Below are positions 12,444 through 24,818 of a DNA stretch of 64,000 nucleotides, one piece after another. The position numbers and the translations under genes are program-made. Origin of the DNA: Blastomyces gilchristii SLH14081 (taxonomy: Eukaryota > Ascomycota > Eurotiomycetes > Onygenales > Ajellomycetaceae); contig NW_003101674.1 in assembly GCF_000003855.2 (NCBI RefSeq), forward strand, positions 1,497,815 to 1,561,814, written 5' to 3'. A model generated the notes under the pieces. The model did not search any database and was not told the origin of the DNA. It saw only the letters and a program-made list of their open reading frames with translations. Position 1 is the stretch's first letter; every line of letters begins with the position of its first letter.

Positions 12444-13760
12444 ATGGAAATGAATATCTTCTCTAGTCAATATGAACAACACTCTTCTCTGTTATCTGAA
12501 CTGAAAGATATACAGAACCTTTCAGAGAGTTTACTTGAAGTAGTAAGAAAAGCAGCTGAAATCACTGAACTAGAATTAAAGCTCTGTATATATATGAGGA
12601 TTTTAAATAAGATCAAGGTCTTGCATACACAGTGACAGATCAAGGTGAAAGTCAAACAACAATTGATATTCACTGTGAATTAAGTATTCACAATGAAGAG
12701 CTTCACTGATGCAATTATCATCATTAATAAGAATAGAGAAAACCAGATCTTAGATCTGCAGCAGAAGATTAAATGTTTACACAGATAGATAACTATACTG
12801 AATCTGAAGATCTTATTATGATCATTTATAATCTCTTCAGAAGTATATATATTATCAGAGATCACTATGCAGAATGAGAATCTGAGCATGAGATATATTA
12901 AGCTGAGAGATCTGCTGAAGTTATTAAGCTTCAATGATGACTGAAAAAATAATCCTGCAATCAGCTAACTAAGTCAGATGTAATTATATTATCAGATTGA
13001 ATATAAACTCATAGATAGACAGTTAACAGAATTTTAACAAGTCTTAAGATCTGCTGTATTTCTATACAGAAAAGTGAAGTTATTATAAATAACTGATAAA
13101 AAGATGAATCTCACAGATCTGAAGTAATATTCATTCTCATGAATATGAAATGAGTTTTTTAAATGAATCTTGTATAACTTTGAGAAAGTGAATATATGAG
13201 ATAAGTATTATAAATACTTTACTGAGTGTAGACAAGTGAGTAATCTTATATTATACTTTATACACTTCAGCTTACACTATCTCACATTGAATGAAGAGCT
13301 TTTAATATCTTTTTATTTATAGATCTTCATTCATGATCTTACATCTGAGTTGAGAGTGGAATGAAAATGCTTAATCTTATAATCAGACACAGTGAAAGAA
13401 GTATACAACATTCTCATTATATAGAAATAAGTGAGTCAATTATGACAGAAAATACTATAATTGAGTATATCTCAGCAGAGAATGAGTAATCAAACTTCTA
13501 TAATACAAGTCACATATCTAGATGTGATGAATCTAGATCTGAATATCATCACTAAAGCACTGAATTCTCTGAAAAAGAAATTCTCTGAGTGAAAATCTTG
13601 ATATTGTGAGCATCAAGCTTGCTTCAACTATAAATATCAAAATCATGATATAAAAGATTGCACACAGTGTGTGCAGTCAAGAGAAGCAAGAGAGTTAAAA
13701 AACTAGCAGAATCAGTGAGCTCAGAGATACTCACTGATATTCTATGAAAAGTCTTCAAAG
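12444..13760 (+). pseudogene. Ty3 gag with decayed zinc knuckle
   Basis: Starts near the ATG at 12444 (MEMNIFSSQYEQ) and is interrupted by many stops. Near 13610-13660 the translation reads CFNYKYQNHDIKDC, which fits the retroviral CCHC knuckle C-x2-C-x4-H-x4-C with the second Cys changed to Tyr. It would form the capsid/nucleocapsid that packages element RNA. No functional frame remains. Confidence 0.65.
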
Positions 13761-13899
13761 TGAAAGAGATACTCATGTTAGATGATTCTCTGAATTCTGT
13801 AAATATAAAGAAGAAGCAGGCTTCTGAATGAGATGTGAATGAGAATGATGAAGTGAATGCCTATCTCAATACCTTGAGATCTGAAATGTTAATGTATAA

Positions 13900-16800
13900 G
13901 AGACACTTGAATAAGAATTGAGAGATAACTGTAAAAGTGTTAGTAGATATAGAAGCTTCTATACAATATATTAATAATCATATAGTTCAAAGACTGAAAG
14001 AGATTTGCTGAGTGAAGAATCTCTGATGTATAAGATTATCTGATAACTGATATTTAATATTATCTGCAAGAGTAAGAGTTCTCTTGCACTTCAGAGAATG
14101 ATCTTGCTATATTTAGATGTGAGAGCTGCAGAATGTGAAATACAACCTTATTCTCAGACTTGATTGATTTCAAAGATTCAATTCATAGATTCAATGATAT
14201 ACATGTTATATACAGTTGATTAATAGAAAGAAAACAGTTCATACAATTCTATCAACTGATATGAGAAGAACATTTCATATCTCTGATATAGAAGAATTAA
14301 ATCTGCTTACACATTAACAAGCAAAGAGAACAATTTACAAGATCTCATTTGAAAGCATTCTGTATATCATATGAGACTCAGAAGTGAAGAAAATCAAGAT
14401 AAAGAATATACAGAAGAACAAGTGTATGAAGAAGCTTCTGAAGAAGTATAAAAAGATCTTTCAAACAGATCTTTCACTGAAATTGCTGCTGAAACAAGGA
14501 TTTGTACATGAGATTGACATAAGAGATGTAAAACCAGTCAATCAGAATGTATATCCTCTGTCACAAATGTATCTTGAAGAACAGAAGTGTCTGATCACAG
14601 ATCTTCTAGAACATAGTCTCATACAACTCTCATCAAGTATGTGAGGCTTTTCAGTTCTATTCATGAAAAAGGCAGATGAGAAGTGATGAATATGTATCAA
14701 TTATCAAGCACTCAACAAGCTTATAATCAAGAATGAATATTCACTGTCACAGATTCAACAACAGTTGAATACAGTTGAAAACACTTAATATCTATTGAAG
14801 ATTGATCTTCTCTCAGAATACTGACAGATCTGTGTAGATGAACTGTCAGTTCTGCAAACTGCATTTAATATGCAATGAGAGAAGTTTGAATTCCTGACAA
14901 TGTTATTTAGTCTGATAAATATGCCTGTCATCTTTCAAATGATGATGAATACAATTTTTTATAAATAGAATGAAACCTCATATCTTGTATATCTTGATAA
15001 TATTCTAGTCTTTTCAAACTCATATGATGAATATCTGAAGCATCTCAATGAAGTGCTTACAACTCTGACAGAGTATAAGCTCTACATTAAATCAATCAAG
15101 TGTGTGTTTCAAATGAAAGAGTTGAAGTTTATAGAATATGTAGTGAGTGATGACTGTATATGTTCCATTCTGAATAAATTGAATGTTATAGTGAATTGAC
15201 CACAGCTGAGAAATGTATATTATATATAACAGTTTCTTGAGTTAATCTCATATTACTGCAGATTTATCAAGGATTTTGTATGAATATCTGCATCACTCTC
15301 AGATCTCTTAAGAGAAATAGATGCAAATCTATAAAAGAAGAAGTTTTATTCAATCATCTGAAATACTGTATACAAAGAGACTTTTCTCACACTGAGAGAA
15401 CATATAATAACATTCTCAGTGTTTATTCAATCAGATTGTGATAAATCTTTCTATATTGAGACAGACATATCTGAATGAGCTATCAGAAATACTCTTCTAC
15501 AGATGAGTAAGAACAGCAAGCTGCACTCAGTGATGTACAATGATAGAAAACTATCAGACACTGAGCTCAATTACTCAGTGTATGAAAAGAAATTGCTAGT
15601 GATCAAGCACATACTGATGTTATAAGATAGATATATCAACAATAGATATACAACAATGATAATCATAGATTATGAAAGCCTTGTCTATCTATAATTAATA
15701 ATAAAATCTTTCAAACACTTAGTATGTTAAATCTTAAAGTTTCAAGTGTACAATCTTTATATTAAATACTGAAAGAGATTGAACACTGTGATATCTGATG
15801 CAATCAGTCACAGATCTGATTTCATGAGTGAGAATTCTGTGAATCAGATATAAGAGAAGTTCATATTAAATACACTGAGAGAATGCAAGGAATCAGAATG
15901 AGTGAATATCATGATCTCTCACTTGAAGAATGACAAGATATCAGATAATAAGTGTCTTATAAGAGTAGTAGAAGAGATGCTTCTGAACTTTAAGTTAAGA
16001 AAATTGAAAAACAATGTTGTGCTTTACTGCAATCTAGATTATATGAAAGCTTTCTATCTAGAATCTTCATTTAGATGTGACTTAATAACTTATATACACA
16101 AGGAATTCAGTCACTTAGAAAGCTCTGAACTCATGAGTGTACTCAAATCAAGAGCATACTGATCAAGCATGACTGAGAATATTCAGACATATACTCACAA
16201 GTGTCTGAATTGTCAGGTTGTGAAAGAATCTAAGAAAGAATTAGAATATGAGAAAGTACAATATCAGATAAAGTATATAATATAATCATTCAAACAATGA
16301 GAGATGAATCTTATAGATATATTATCATGAATACTAAATGAAGATCAATGAATAATCACTGCTATTGATTACACTAGTGACTGATCAGTTATGAAAGCAG
16401 TTTCAGAGATGATAGAGAAGATAATAGCAAAGTTTCTATATAATAAGATCTATATCAACTATGAAATGCTGCATGAGATTCTGACTGATAAGAGTGTAAA
16501 TCTCATAGAAGAAGTAATAAGGCATTTCATAAGCCAGTTATAGATAAGACATTGTAGAACAATGTCATATCATCTGTGAATGAATGAGAAGATGAAACAC
16601 TTGAATGAAATCTTGAGCAATATGCTGATGAAATATCTAGTGAGCAAGTCTATGAGACTATGAAATGAATATCTCAGACAGACACTATTAGCCATTCGGA
16701 TTCAACAGTATACAGTCTTCAAGCATTCATCATTCTACCTGTTGTATGGATTGCATCCGCGCATTCTGAAGAATGCTTCAGAAAAGGTGGGAGAGGAAAC

Positions 16801-17500
16801 AGCAGCTGCAGATGCAGCAGAAACAGTAGTTATAAATGCAGCAGTAGCAGTTGCAGATGCAACAGTCACAGACGCAGAATCAAGATTGAAAGAGATCAGT
16901 CATGCATGTGCAAAAGCTAACAAGTTACTTCTGAACTGAGCAATTCAATTGAAAAGAATACAAGACTCACTGATTAAGAAATCAAGTCTGAAGATAAGAA
17001 TGTAAGTTCTTATATACAATGAGAGTTCTGAGAAGTTTCAACCTAGATGATTTAAGTTATATAAAATACTCAAATCACATTCTCTGAGAATATATGCATT
17101 GAAAGAACCAGAGGAATGAGTCTTACACAACTTAATAAATGATTCATAACTTATAAAAGTAAAGATATAAGACTTAAGTAAATTATAATCATCTACAGCA
17201 CTATCATCAGTATTGAAAAAGAAAAGACTTATAATTGAAAAGTCTTATGAAGTAAGAGAAATCATAGATACTTATGAATTAGACAATCTCACTTATTCTG
17301 ATCTTTTCACAATTATAAGAAAAGAATGAGAAGAAATGAAGAAATCAGATGAATATCACACTTTAATAAGTGATGAGACTGTAGCTGATCATATGATAAT
17401 ACACTGCAGATAGTGAGTGCAATATAATAAAGAGCAGTCTCAAAGTAGCAGATTTGCACATGAATCAGATTATAGAAGAAAAAGAAATTCAGAGTTGAAT
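13900..17500 (+). pseudogene. Ty3 pol: protease, RT, RNase H, integrase, decayed
   Basis: Domains appear in Ty3 order. Protease at about 13936 reads VLVDIEASIQYINN, where DSGAS is expected. RT runs 14500-15200, with the NYQALNKL block (about 14698) and YLDNILVF (about 14985), the YxDD site changed to YLDN. RNase H at about 15430-15620 has FYIETDIS and NYSVYEKKLLVI. Integrase starts with an HHCC-like block at about 16100-16215 (HKEFSHLE, then CLNCQ), continues through the core, and ends in FYLLYGLHPR at about 16735, a typical integrase C-terminal signature. Most stops are TGA where Trp is expected. Confidence 0.85.
16742..16939 (+). other. Ala-rich in-frame repeat segment after integrase
   Basis: Directly after YGLHPR the frame stays open for 65 codons and encodes an imperfect Ala/Asp/Val repeat (units like ADAAETVV, AVAVADATV) made of GCAGATGCAGC-type triplets. 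It is one of the few stretches in this element without stops and has a short-period triplet composition, so it may be a slippage expansion rather than a conserved domain. Confidence 0.5.
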
Positions 17501-19958
17501 TCAACTGTTTACATCAGTTCAATTGTGAAGATAATAGAGGATAAAGTATCTGAAACATTCATAGATATGTGAGATCAAGTCATCTCAATTTCTGAGAACA
17601 CTCAGAGATCAGATGAGATTAGTTTTGATAAGCTGTTTACTATAGTAATCTGAGCAGGTAAAGAGAGACAGTATAATGTATAAGACAGAATTATAAAAGA
17701 TGAAAGCTGCTGAACCTAGTCACTGAACACTGTATTATATAGAGATTATGTAAGAGTAGTGACTAGCAGATAAAGAAAAAGTATAAGAAAAGAAAAGAAA
17801 TAATGAATTAATTATCAACTGTAAGAGTTGACTGTAAAAGATAAATATTATCATACATATCTCATTCATTTTCATATATCACATGTTTAATCTATTTTCA
17901 ATGCTATATCATCTGAAAAACATCAAAAACAAAGAAAATCTCAAAACTTAAGATTTGTAAGAAATTCAAGAACTACAAGCTGCTCTTACAATAACACTGT
18001 ACATGTCTCTGATTTCTCTATCACTCTGTGTACAACATTAATGTCATTTATCACAAGATTGACTGGAATATCAATATAGAAATATGTATGTATACATGTA
18101 GAGAAATTGAAGAAGAGTGTGAGATCTGCAGAACCAGAAGCCAGAGCAGAGAGAATAGAGACAGAAGAAATGAAAGAGAGAGATGCAGAACTGAATGAAT
18201 AATGATAAGAGTCATCTGAAGCTGAACACTTATAACTCAGTGTGCACACAACCTTCTCTGCAGAGAAGGAAGAGAAAGTGATGAAAGAAGTGTGAGAATG
18301 AAAGAGAGTAATCTCAGTGATATTATCATCTTCAATTAGAATAGTCTCTGATACTGAAGTAACTAAGAATCATTATTAGTATATAAAAACTGCAAAATCA
18401 GACATAAGAACAGTTACTGAATGAACATCTGCTGACCTTAGAGTTATACACATAATTACAACATGCATGAGACTTCTCAGAAAGAGAGAGAGAGACACAG
18501 AAAAATATAGAAAGCAGAACACAGTGTGTGAACAGCTCATTCTTATGATAACATTTCAGACAAGATGTATGAGTCTTATACTCATGAGTGTAAAAAAGTA
18601 CAATATTTACATTCTCATTTCTGAAAACATAGATATCTTTCACCTGCATTATAAAGTTAAATAACAGATATCAGAGAATAGACTGATACAGATCTATTAT
18701 TCTGAAGAAATTTATCAGAGTGAATATCTCTATGATGTTGAACTTTACAGTTATGAAAAGTTTCTTAATATCTATAAATATCATGACTTCATGCACAGTA
18801 AAACTTATAATGATTTCTTCTAAGAATAGAAAAATCAGTGTCAGAAAGAAAAGATGAAAAAGAAAAAGACTTATAATCTTAATACTATTGAGAAGAGGAA
18901 TAATTCTCTAATATAAATGAATAATTGTCTTATTATAAATATTTAAAATGAATATAATAATTGATATCTGTGACTGAGCTTCAGATAGTTGTGTTATATA
19001 CAGTCTTTATATAATAAATTGTTCTGAGAGTCAGTAAGAAGAGTGAGAGTGTACATACTGAGAAATGTAATTCATTAAGTCTATATAACATCTTCTTGAA
19101 ATGAGAAGAGCTGATAATGAAAGCAGAGACAGTAAAATCAGAAGTAGCAGAAGTAAGAGTCACAGAAACAGAAGTAGTAGAAGCAGGAGAATCAGACATA
19201 GAGATAGATGTAGAAGATTAAGAGAGAGTAGTAGAGAAAGAAACAGAAGAAGCAGAAAGAGATATAAGAGGCTCAGTTATACATGATATAAGCAATTTCT
19301 TCATTATCATATTCTTCAAGTTCTTAATCAATGATTCAACATTGAGTTTACTATCATTGACAGATATAGATCTGTCAATATGTGAAGATTCTATACAAAT
19401 AAAAACAAATATCAGCATCTATATTCATGTAAAATTATGTCAGAAAATACAATCAGAAGCTGCTGAGAAGAAAAACAGTCAAGAATGTATAAAAAGATGA
19501 AGAAGATGTGTCATTCATGATAATACATTCTGATGATTGTTAGAAGATAAATAAGTTCAGTCACATTTCATAACATGTTATACTTACTGCTAATGAACTG
19601 CCTGGTATGAGCACTACAATGATGCTTATTATGAGAATGAGAGGTCATCATCAGAAATGCATACAATGTGATAGATAAATAAATAGAAGGTGTTGAACAG
19701 AAAGAGAGGCAGTAATCTTGAATAAGATGATGATGATGTTTAATAATGACAATGATGAAGAAGATGATTAGAGAATGAAAAAAGTTAGTGAATAAGTAAT
19801 GTAATATAGTGAAAGTTTCTTTGTGAGAGTGTATATGAAATGCTAGCTGAATCAGAGATAGGTCACATAATTGTGAAACACTAGTGATGAGCTAATCTGC
19901 ATGAAGCTAGAGTGTATGACATGGTCACATGGGCGTGACTGAATCTGGTGAGGGAGAA
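17500..19958 (+). other. Unassigned 3' internal region of the Ty3 element
   Basis: About 2.4 kb between the integrase region and the 3' LTR, longer than usual for Ty3 elements. No intact frame. At 19101-19286 there is an Arg/Ser dipeptide-rich frame (RSSRSKSHRNRSSRSRR), but the underlying DNA is a purine-rich AGA/AGC/GTA repeat, so this may be a compositional accident. Similar short triplet repeats occur at 18110-18200. An extra gene or a long 3' leader are both possible. Confidence 0.4.
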
Positions 19959-20134
19959 TGTGGTTCAGAAGAATGTACAACTGTTGAATAATAACACAGC
20001 TGCTTCTGAACTTGCTTACGAGTGTAAAGAGGGCCATAGTGGCCACTAATTAATTTAGTATACGATATTACAATATATAAGAAGCCGGCGTACGCCTGTA
20101 ATTGTACGCTGGCTCAAGCAATCTTTGAATCACA
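19959..20134 (+). repeat. 3' LTR of the 8.3-kb Ty3 element
   Basis: 176 bp, TGTGGTTCAG to GAATCACA. Compared with the 5' LTR most differences are transitions (for example CGGAAG to CAGAAG, CGCGGCCGC to CACAGCTGC), consistent with directed mutation rather than age alone. Confidence 0.9.
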
Positions 20135-20379
20135 GCTCATAGATAATTATTCAGGTGTTTGCAGCTTGATATAATATATACTGTTAACTATTAGAAGTAT
20201 TCACAGTAGAAAGATAAAATATAGAGATTAAATGTATAATAGCATTCAAGCTGTGTTATAAATAGTATTTGTGAACTTCAGTCTATTTAGGTATGTATAG
20301 CCAAGGGCTGCTAACTCTATTAATTATGTGACAGATAGAAATAGAGGTAAAGAATCTGTGAGAAGCGGGATTTCTTACA
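20135..20379 (-). repeat. Remainder of the chromovirus 5' LTR split by the 8.3-kb Ty3 element
   Basis: Continues the LTR begun at 11820-11836. Removing the 4-bp duplication gives 258 bp, exactly the LTR length of the complete copy at 28868-36120. It ends GGGATTTCTTACA, the palindromic partner of the TGTAAGAA start. Confidence 0.9.
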
Positions 20380-20536
20380 AATTTTCTGATTTTACATATC
20401 TGAAATTGATGAATGTATAATAGTTAACTTTATAGATATAGGAAAAACCTTGAGAACTTTTAGTTCTCAGGTAGATGTTATAGTCTCTGACTGTATACAT
20501 TTATAATTGAAGAATAATAATAATAATAATAATAAA
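20380..20536 (+). mobile_element. LINE 3' end with (AAT)n tail, sense
   Basis: Reverse complement of the LINE 3' ends at 28069 onward and 44671 onward, including the shared block TTGAGAACTTTTAGTTCTCA, a 9-10-bp inverted repeat. It ends in an (AAT)7-like tail at about 20513-20536. The rest of this LINE copy was separated by the Ty3 insertion to its left. Confidence 0.85.
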
Positions 20537-20720
20537 AAGCTTATAAAAACACATTCTTTTTAAACAGAGTCTGAAGCTTCTTTCTAATTAATATTAGTTA
20601 ACTTTCTTAACTATAAATACTATTCTATACTATATTATCTCTAAAAGTACTATTCTACATCATTATACATTATTAAAGTTAAATATAACTTATTTATAAA
20701 ATCTTAATTAAAGATGTAAG
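20537..20720. other. AT-rich sequence, nothing recognised
   Basis: Target DNA between the LINE tail and the first MITE. No frame, motif or match to other parts of the window seen; it continues after the MITE at 21226. Confidence 0.5.
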
Positions 20721-21225
20721 TAGACTGATTATGTAACCGTGTCTGAGATCAGAACCAGAATTTTTGATAGTCTTATTATCAATTTAACAGATTTCATTAC
20801 ACAGTTCTAACATTAGATAGTAGTTTTATACTGTTTCAGTGAGACTTACTGTCTACTCTTATCATATTTTTCAAATAAGATCATGATTTTCACTTCTCAA
20901 TTTAAATTATTTTTATTGCTTTAAATGACTTTAAATCTCATTTAAGCATTATCAAAAAGTGTTACTTTTTGAAAAATTAAAAATAATCTAAAAAAACCTT
21001 AAAATGTCTAAAAATAGTAACTTTATACTAAGAATGAGACTAAATGAGATCAAATGAGACCACTTTCTTATTTTTTTCAAGTCATGATTTCATTTTGAGA
21101 TCTGATATATAGTCACTTTGCATGTTTATTTAATAATTAGTCTCAGCAGAATTCACATCAAGAAATGTATAAGATCAGATTAAATGAAATTAAACATGAA
21201 ATTCATGATCTTAGCAGTCAGTCTA
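20721..21225 (-). mobile_element. hAT MITE 1 (505 bp) with perfect 8-bp duplication
   Basis: Flanked by GATGTAAG at 20713-20720 and 21226-21233. The ends match those of the full hAT element: TAGACTGATTATGTAACCG on the left, GCAGTCAGTCTA on the right. The internal 350-odd bp are shared by all MITEs here but not by the full element, and contain no reading frame. It needs a transposase in trans. Orientation is opposite to that of MITEs 4-6. Confidence 0.92.
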
Positions 21226-21410
21226 GATGTAAGTATCACTGCTTAATTCACTGAATATCTGATCTTTGTCATCTATACTTTGTAAAAAGCAGCTGTATTA
21301 TTAGTATAGATACTCTACTCACTGAACAGTTATAATATTAAGACTGTACTTTTTAAAAAAAGTAAAGATTTATATAAAAAGAATAAGTATATATGAATAA
21401 ACTGCATAGA
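21226..21410. other. AT-rich sequence, nothing recognised
   Basis: Continuation of the target interrupted by MITE 1. No gene or motif seen. Confidence 0.5.
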
Positions 21411-21710
21411 CTCTAATACTCTCTATTGAATTTTTAACAAATGAGAACTATGTGTAGAATACTATATAAGTAAGAAATAATTTTATAATGTTATTTAATA
21501 TTATTCTCAATAATAATATCAGAATAAAAATGTAATTAAGAATTCAAATATATTCTTTATCTAAAACTAAATTTTTATTTAACAAGTGAATCCGAAATCT
21601 TTAATATTTGAAATAAAGTAATTTAAGATTAATGTAATAAATACAAATTATGATCAGAAGTAATGCTTTTAGATAATATAATAATTATAAAGTTTGATTC
21701 TAGTCTCAGA
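21411..21710 (-). mobile_element. hAT left-end fragment, reversed
   Basis: Matches the reverse complement of 3310-3610 of hAT copy A. It breaks off at GTCTCAGA, where MITE 2 begins; the missing outermost bases (CACGGTCACACGG...) may be those now at the end of MITE 3. Confidence 0.75.
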
Positions 21711-22165
21711 TAGACTGACTGCTAAGATTATAAATCTTATATTTAAACTTATTTAATCTGATCTTATACATTTCTTAACATAAATTCTGCTGAAACTAAT
21801 TATTAAAAAAACATATAAAGTAACTTTTTATCAAATCTTAAAATAAAATCATGACTTAGAAAAAATAAGAAAGTAATTTCATTTAATCTTATTTAATCTC
21901 ATTCTTAGTATAAAGTTACTATTTTTAGATATTTTAAGGTTTTTTTTAGATTATTTTTAATTTTTTAAAAAGTAACACTTTTTAGTAATACTTAAATAAG
22001 ATTTAAAGTCATTTAAAGTAATAAAAAGAATTTAAATTGAGAAGTAAAAATCATTATCTTATTTGAAAAATATAATAAGAGTAGACAGTAAGTCTTACTG
22101 AGATAGTATAAGACTACTTTTTAATCTTAAAACTGTGTAATAAGATTAATCAAATTGGTAATAAG
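21711..22165 (+). mobile_element. hAT MITE 2, truncated by MITE 3
   Basis: Begins TAGACTGACTGCTAAG and follows the MITE sequence until GGTAATAAG, about 50 bp short of the expected right end. It is heavily mutated and AT-rich. Confidence 0.8.
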
Positions 22166-22535
22166 TAGACTGACTGCTAGAATTATGAATTTCATATTTA
22201 ATCTCATTTAATCTGATCTTATACATTTCTTGATATAAATCTCACTGAAACTAGTCATTAAAAAAATATACAAAGTGACTATATATCAGATCTTAAAATG
22301 AAATCAAATGAGATTTAAAGTTATTTAAAGTAATAAAAATAATTTAAATTGAGAAGTGGAAATCATGGTCTCATTTGAAAAATATGACAAGTCACAAGAG
22401 TAGACAGTAAGTCTCACTGAGACAGTATGGGACTACTATCTAATGTTAAAACTGTGTAATGGGATCAGTCGAATTGGTAATAGGACTATCAAAAAATCTG
22501 GTCCTGGTCCCAGACACGGTCACACGGTCAGTCTA
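22166..22535 (+). mobile_element. hAT MITE 3 with internal deletion (370 bp)
   Basis: Starts TAGACTGACTGC and ends CACGGTCAGTCTA. Compared with the 506-bp form it lacks about 137 bp between AAAATGAAATC and AAATGAGATTTAAAG, with a short AATGA repeat at the joint. The flanks (GTAATAAG and GTCACATT) do not match, so its right end may be shared with MITE 2 or the hAT fragment through recombination. This is the left border of the host gene island. Confidence 0.75.
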
Positions 22536-22845
22536 GTCACATTACAGTGTTTTTTACATGGAAAAGTTGGTTTTTCTATAATAAATAGAGTATATTAATG
22601 AATGTATAGGTTGTAATGAATGTAGAGAAGAGTATAAAGAATATTCATTGAGATATGAACATTCGAAGTTGATTGTAATTGATGGTGGAAACGAGCGTTA
22701 GGTGCCTGATTACGTTAATTGTTGGTCTCGCCCCCAGACTAGGGATAGACTGCCGTAGATTTTAGCAAAATCGTTTCCCACTCACTCTCGCTCATCATTA
22801 CTAATTACTGACGTCAAGGTTTACGTTGGTTAATTGAGACTGAAA
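22536..22845. other. Host intergenic DNA upstream of the SDR pseudogene
   Basis: Composition changes here from mutated AT-rich to normal, with CG words returning after about 22680. No promoter element is certain. Confidence 0.5.
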
Positions 22846-23889
22846 ATGGATCTCTCTCATATTCATCGCAACCCTCTCAAGCTGGAACATTTACACCGTT
22901 AACCAAATTTCGCCACCGCTCTGATTACAGGCGCGGGCAGCGGGATAGGGTTCGCTGTGGCCCAGCTGTGCCGCTCGCACGGCATGAACCTCATTCTCGT
23001 AGATATCCACGCCGATAACCTGACCCATGCCCATTCGATCCTGGGCGACACTCCGACGGCTAAGACGCTCACGCATATCATGGATGTCAGCTGGCTTCCT
23101 GGGAATATCTGTCGCGGAAAGTCGGAGAGATGTTTCCTGGTGGGGTGGATCTGTTAATGCTCAATGCAGGCGCGAACTTTAAGCCGAAAGTCCCGGGGAT
23201 GCCCTGGGAGGATTCGGAGTATTTCCAAAAGGTTTGTGGTTTACCTTTTTTTTTTTATCCTTTGACATCACTACTCTTCAGTAGCGGATGTCCATTATGG
23301 GGGTGCTACTGCTAATCTGTATACACGCCCGTATATATGCATCCTAGACATTTTCCACCACCTTCATGGGTGTCGTAAATGTACTGTCTGTATTCCTCCC
23401 AGTGGTTACCGCCTCAGCCGACGAGCCGCGAGCCATCATAATTACCGGCTCAAAGCAAGGCATTACGAATCCGCCGGGAGGCAAAATCCAGCATACAACG
23501 CAAGTAAGTCTGCCGTGAAATCCATTGCGGAACACCTCAGTCACGATCTCCTCCCGAACAAGAACGTTTCTACACACCTCCTCATTCCCGGGTGGACGTA
23601 CACTTCCATGGCGGGAAGCAGTGGTGTTTTGCCCGATACCCAGAAACCAAAGGGTGCATGGCTGCCTGAGCAGGTGGCAAGGTATATGTATGACAAGATG
23701 GGCAAGGGGGAATTTTATATCATTTGTCTCGACGACGAAGTCTCTGAGTCACTCGACCGGGCTAGAATGGCATGGGCAATGGAGGATGTTATGGAACGCC
23801 GGCCACCGCTGTCAAGGTGGAATGATATGTGGAAGGATGTCGCGGCAGAATGGATCGAGAAGGATTCGGCTTTGAGGAAGAAAGCCTGA
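22846..23889 (+). pseudogene. Short-chain dehydrogenase/reductase (SDR) pseudogene
   Basis: Two exons (22846-23231, 23348-23889) around a 116-nt intron with GT...AG ends and a TGCTAAT branch site. Classical SDR landmarks are present: the cofactor motif TGAGSGIG at about 22927, LNAG at about 23160, and the active-site YNASK at about 23500-23516. Breaks: an in-frame TAA at codon 19 (22900-22902), a frameshift near 23090-23103 between DVS and WEYLSRK, and a second frameshift near 23480-23492 just before YNASK. The C-terminal 120 residues after that are open to TGA at 23889 and end in a Trp-rich helical tail. An NAD(P)-dependent oxidoreductase was encoded; the substrate is unknown. It lies within 310 bp of mutated MITEs, but its own lesions are indels and one stop, not dense transitions. 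Sequencing error could explain one break, hardly all three. Confidence 0.8.
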
Positions 23890-24818
23890 CGGTCAGGAGG
23901 AATTTTGTAGTTGAAACGGATGTTATCTTGTGAGTTTTTGCGACGTGATTTCGATGCTGGCATTTTTAATGAACTCCGGAGCAGGATATCTAGCATGAAA
24001 ACGGGTGATGAAATATTTGTGAAAGTAAAAATGTTAAAAACATGGCTGTGTAAAATATGTGGACACCAAACAGAAACTCCCTTCCACCCATAAGAATTTG
24101 AGTGTGCAAAACCCAGAGTCAAGAACTTTACATTGGAAATATGCTGAGATGATCATCCCCTTTCTCTAACCGTTAATACAAGATCTGGGTTGTGGTCTCT
24201 CCAGTGCTGCTCCTACCCCTGTAACCCTTTTTGATAAAGGCTGAGCGGAATCAAATGGTCCTATTATAGTGACTTTCAAAGAAGCCAGAGTATAATCAGA
24301 AAATAAAATAAAACGATGCCAAGATATGTCGCAGGACAAAATCCAGCTTCTCAACTTCGGTTGTGCATATATTATCGTACAATAAAAGGCCAATAATCAA
24401 AAGTCGTTCCTGAGGGAAATATATTCATGGCCAACCGCTCACTTCGGAAGAGTATTCATGTATTTACGTGTTTCGTCGGAGGATAGAAGGGAGTGATATC
24501 TGGTGAGATGTTCGGAGGGAGGTTTAGGGAGGTTGCGCAAACGGGGGAAAATGGCGGAGATCGGAGATCGGTATTTGATTACAATCTAGAGTAAGAAGAT
24601 ATTAGAATGTAGCACAGATAGCGAATAATGCCTTTTATCGGAGGTGGAGAAATATGATGCTGCTATTCCCTCCAAGTTTCGAGCTTTCCCCGTGTTTTCG
24701 AGAGCTTTAAAAAATATCCCTTTTCTCTTTCTGCAGCGCAAACATGGATTGAAAAATAGCAAAAATATAGCAGCACCGTGAAATAGGCCATTTTAACCCC
24801 AGAACAGCGCCGGTTGAC
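23890..24818. other. Intergenic region between SDR pseudogene and tom6
   Basis: No supported gene. Frames on either strand here are short and lack splice context. The part next to 24819 should contain the tom6 3' UTR (minus strand). Confidence 0.55.

Larger units (their letters stand above)
11837..20134 (+). mobile_element. Full-length Ty3/gypsy element with 176-bp LTRs, inserted in another element's LTR
   Basis: Both LTRs are exactly 176 bp and begin TGTGATTC/TGTGGTTC and end GAATCACA. The element is 8298 bp. The 4-bp flanks are ACTC (11833-11836) and GCTC (20135-20138), a duplication in which the left copy took one G-to-A change; the host is the 258-bp LTR of the chromovirus family. The order gag, protease, reverse transcriptase, RNase H, integrase defines Ty3/gypsy. 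A purine-rich tract (GGTGAGGGAGAA) sits just before the 3' LTR, as expected for the plus-strand primer. About 2 kb of unassigned sequence lies between integrase and the 3' LTR. Confidence 0.9.

Noticed and set aside
19101..19286. RS-domain-like protein inside the Ty3 element
   Set aside because: The DNA is an AGA/AGC/GTA purine repeat with stops on both sides; composition alone explains it.
23715..24122. 135-codon minus-strand frame opposite the SDR C terminus
   Set aside because: Antisense of SDR coding sequence, with no splice signals or recognisable domain.
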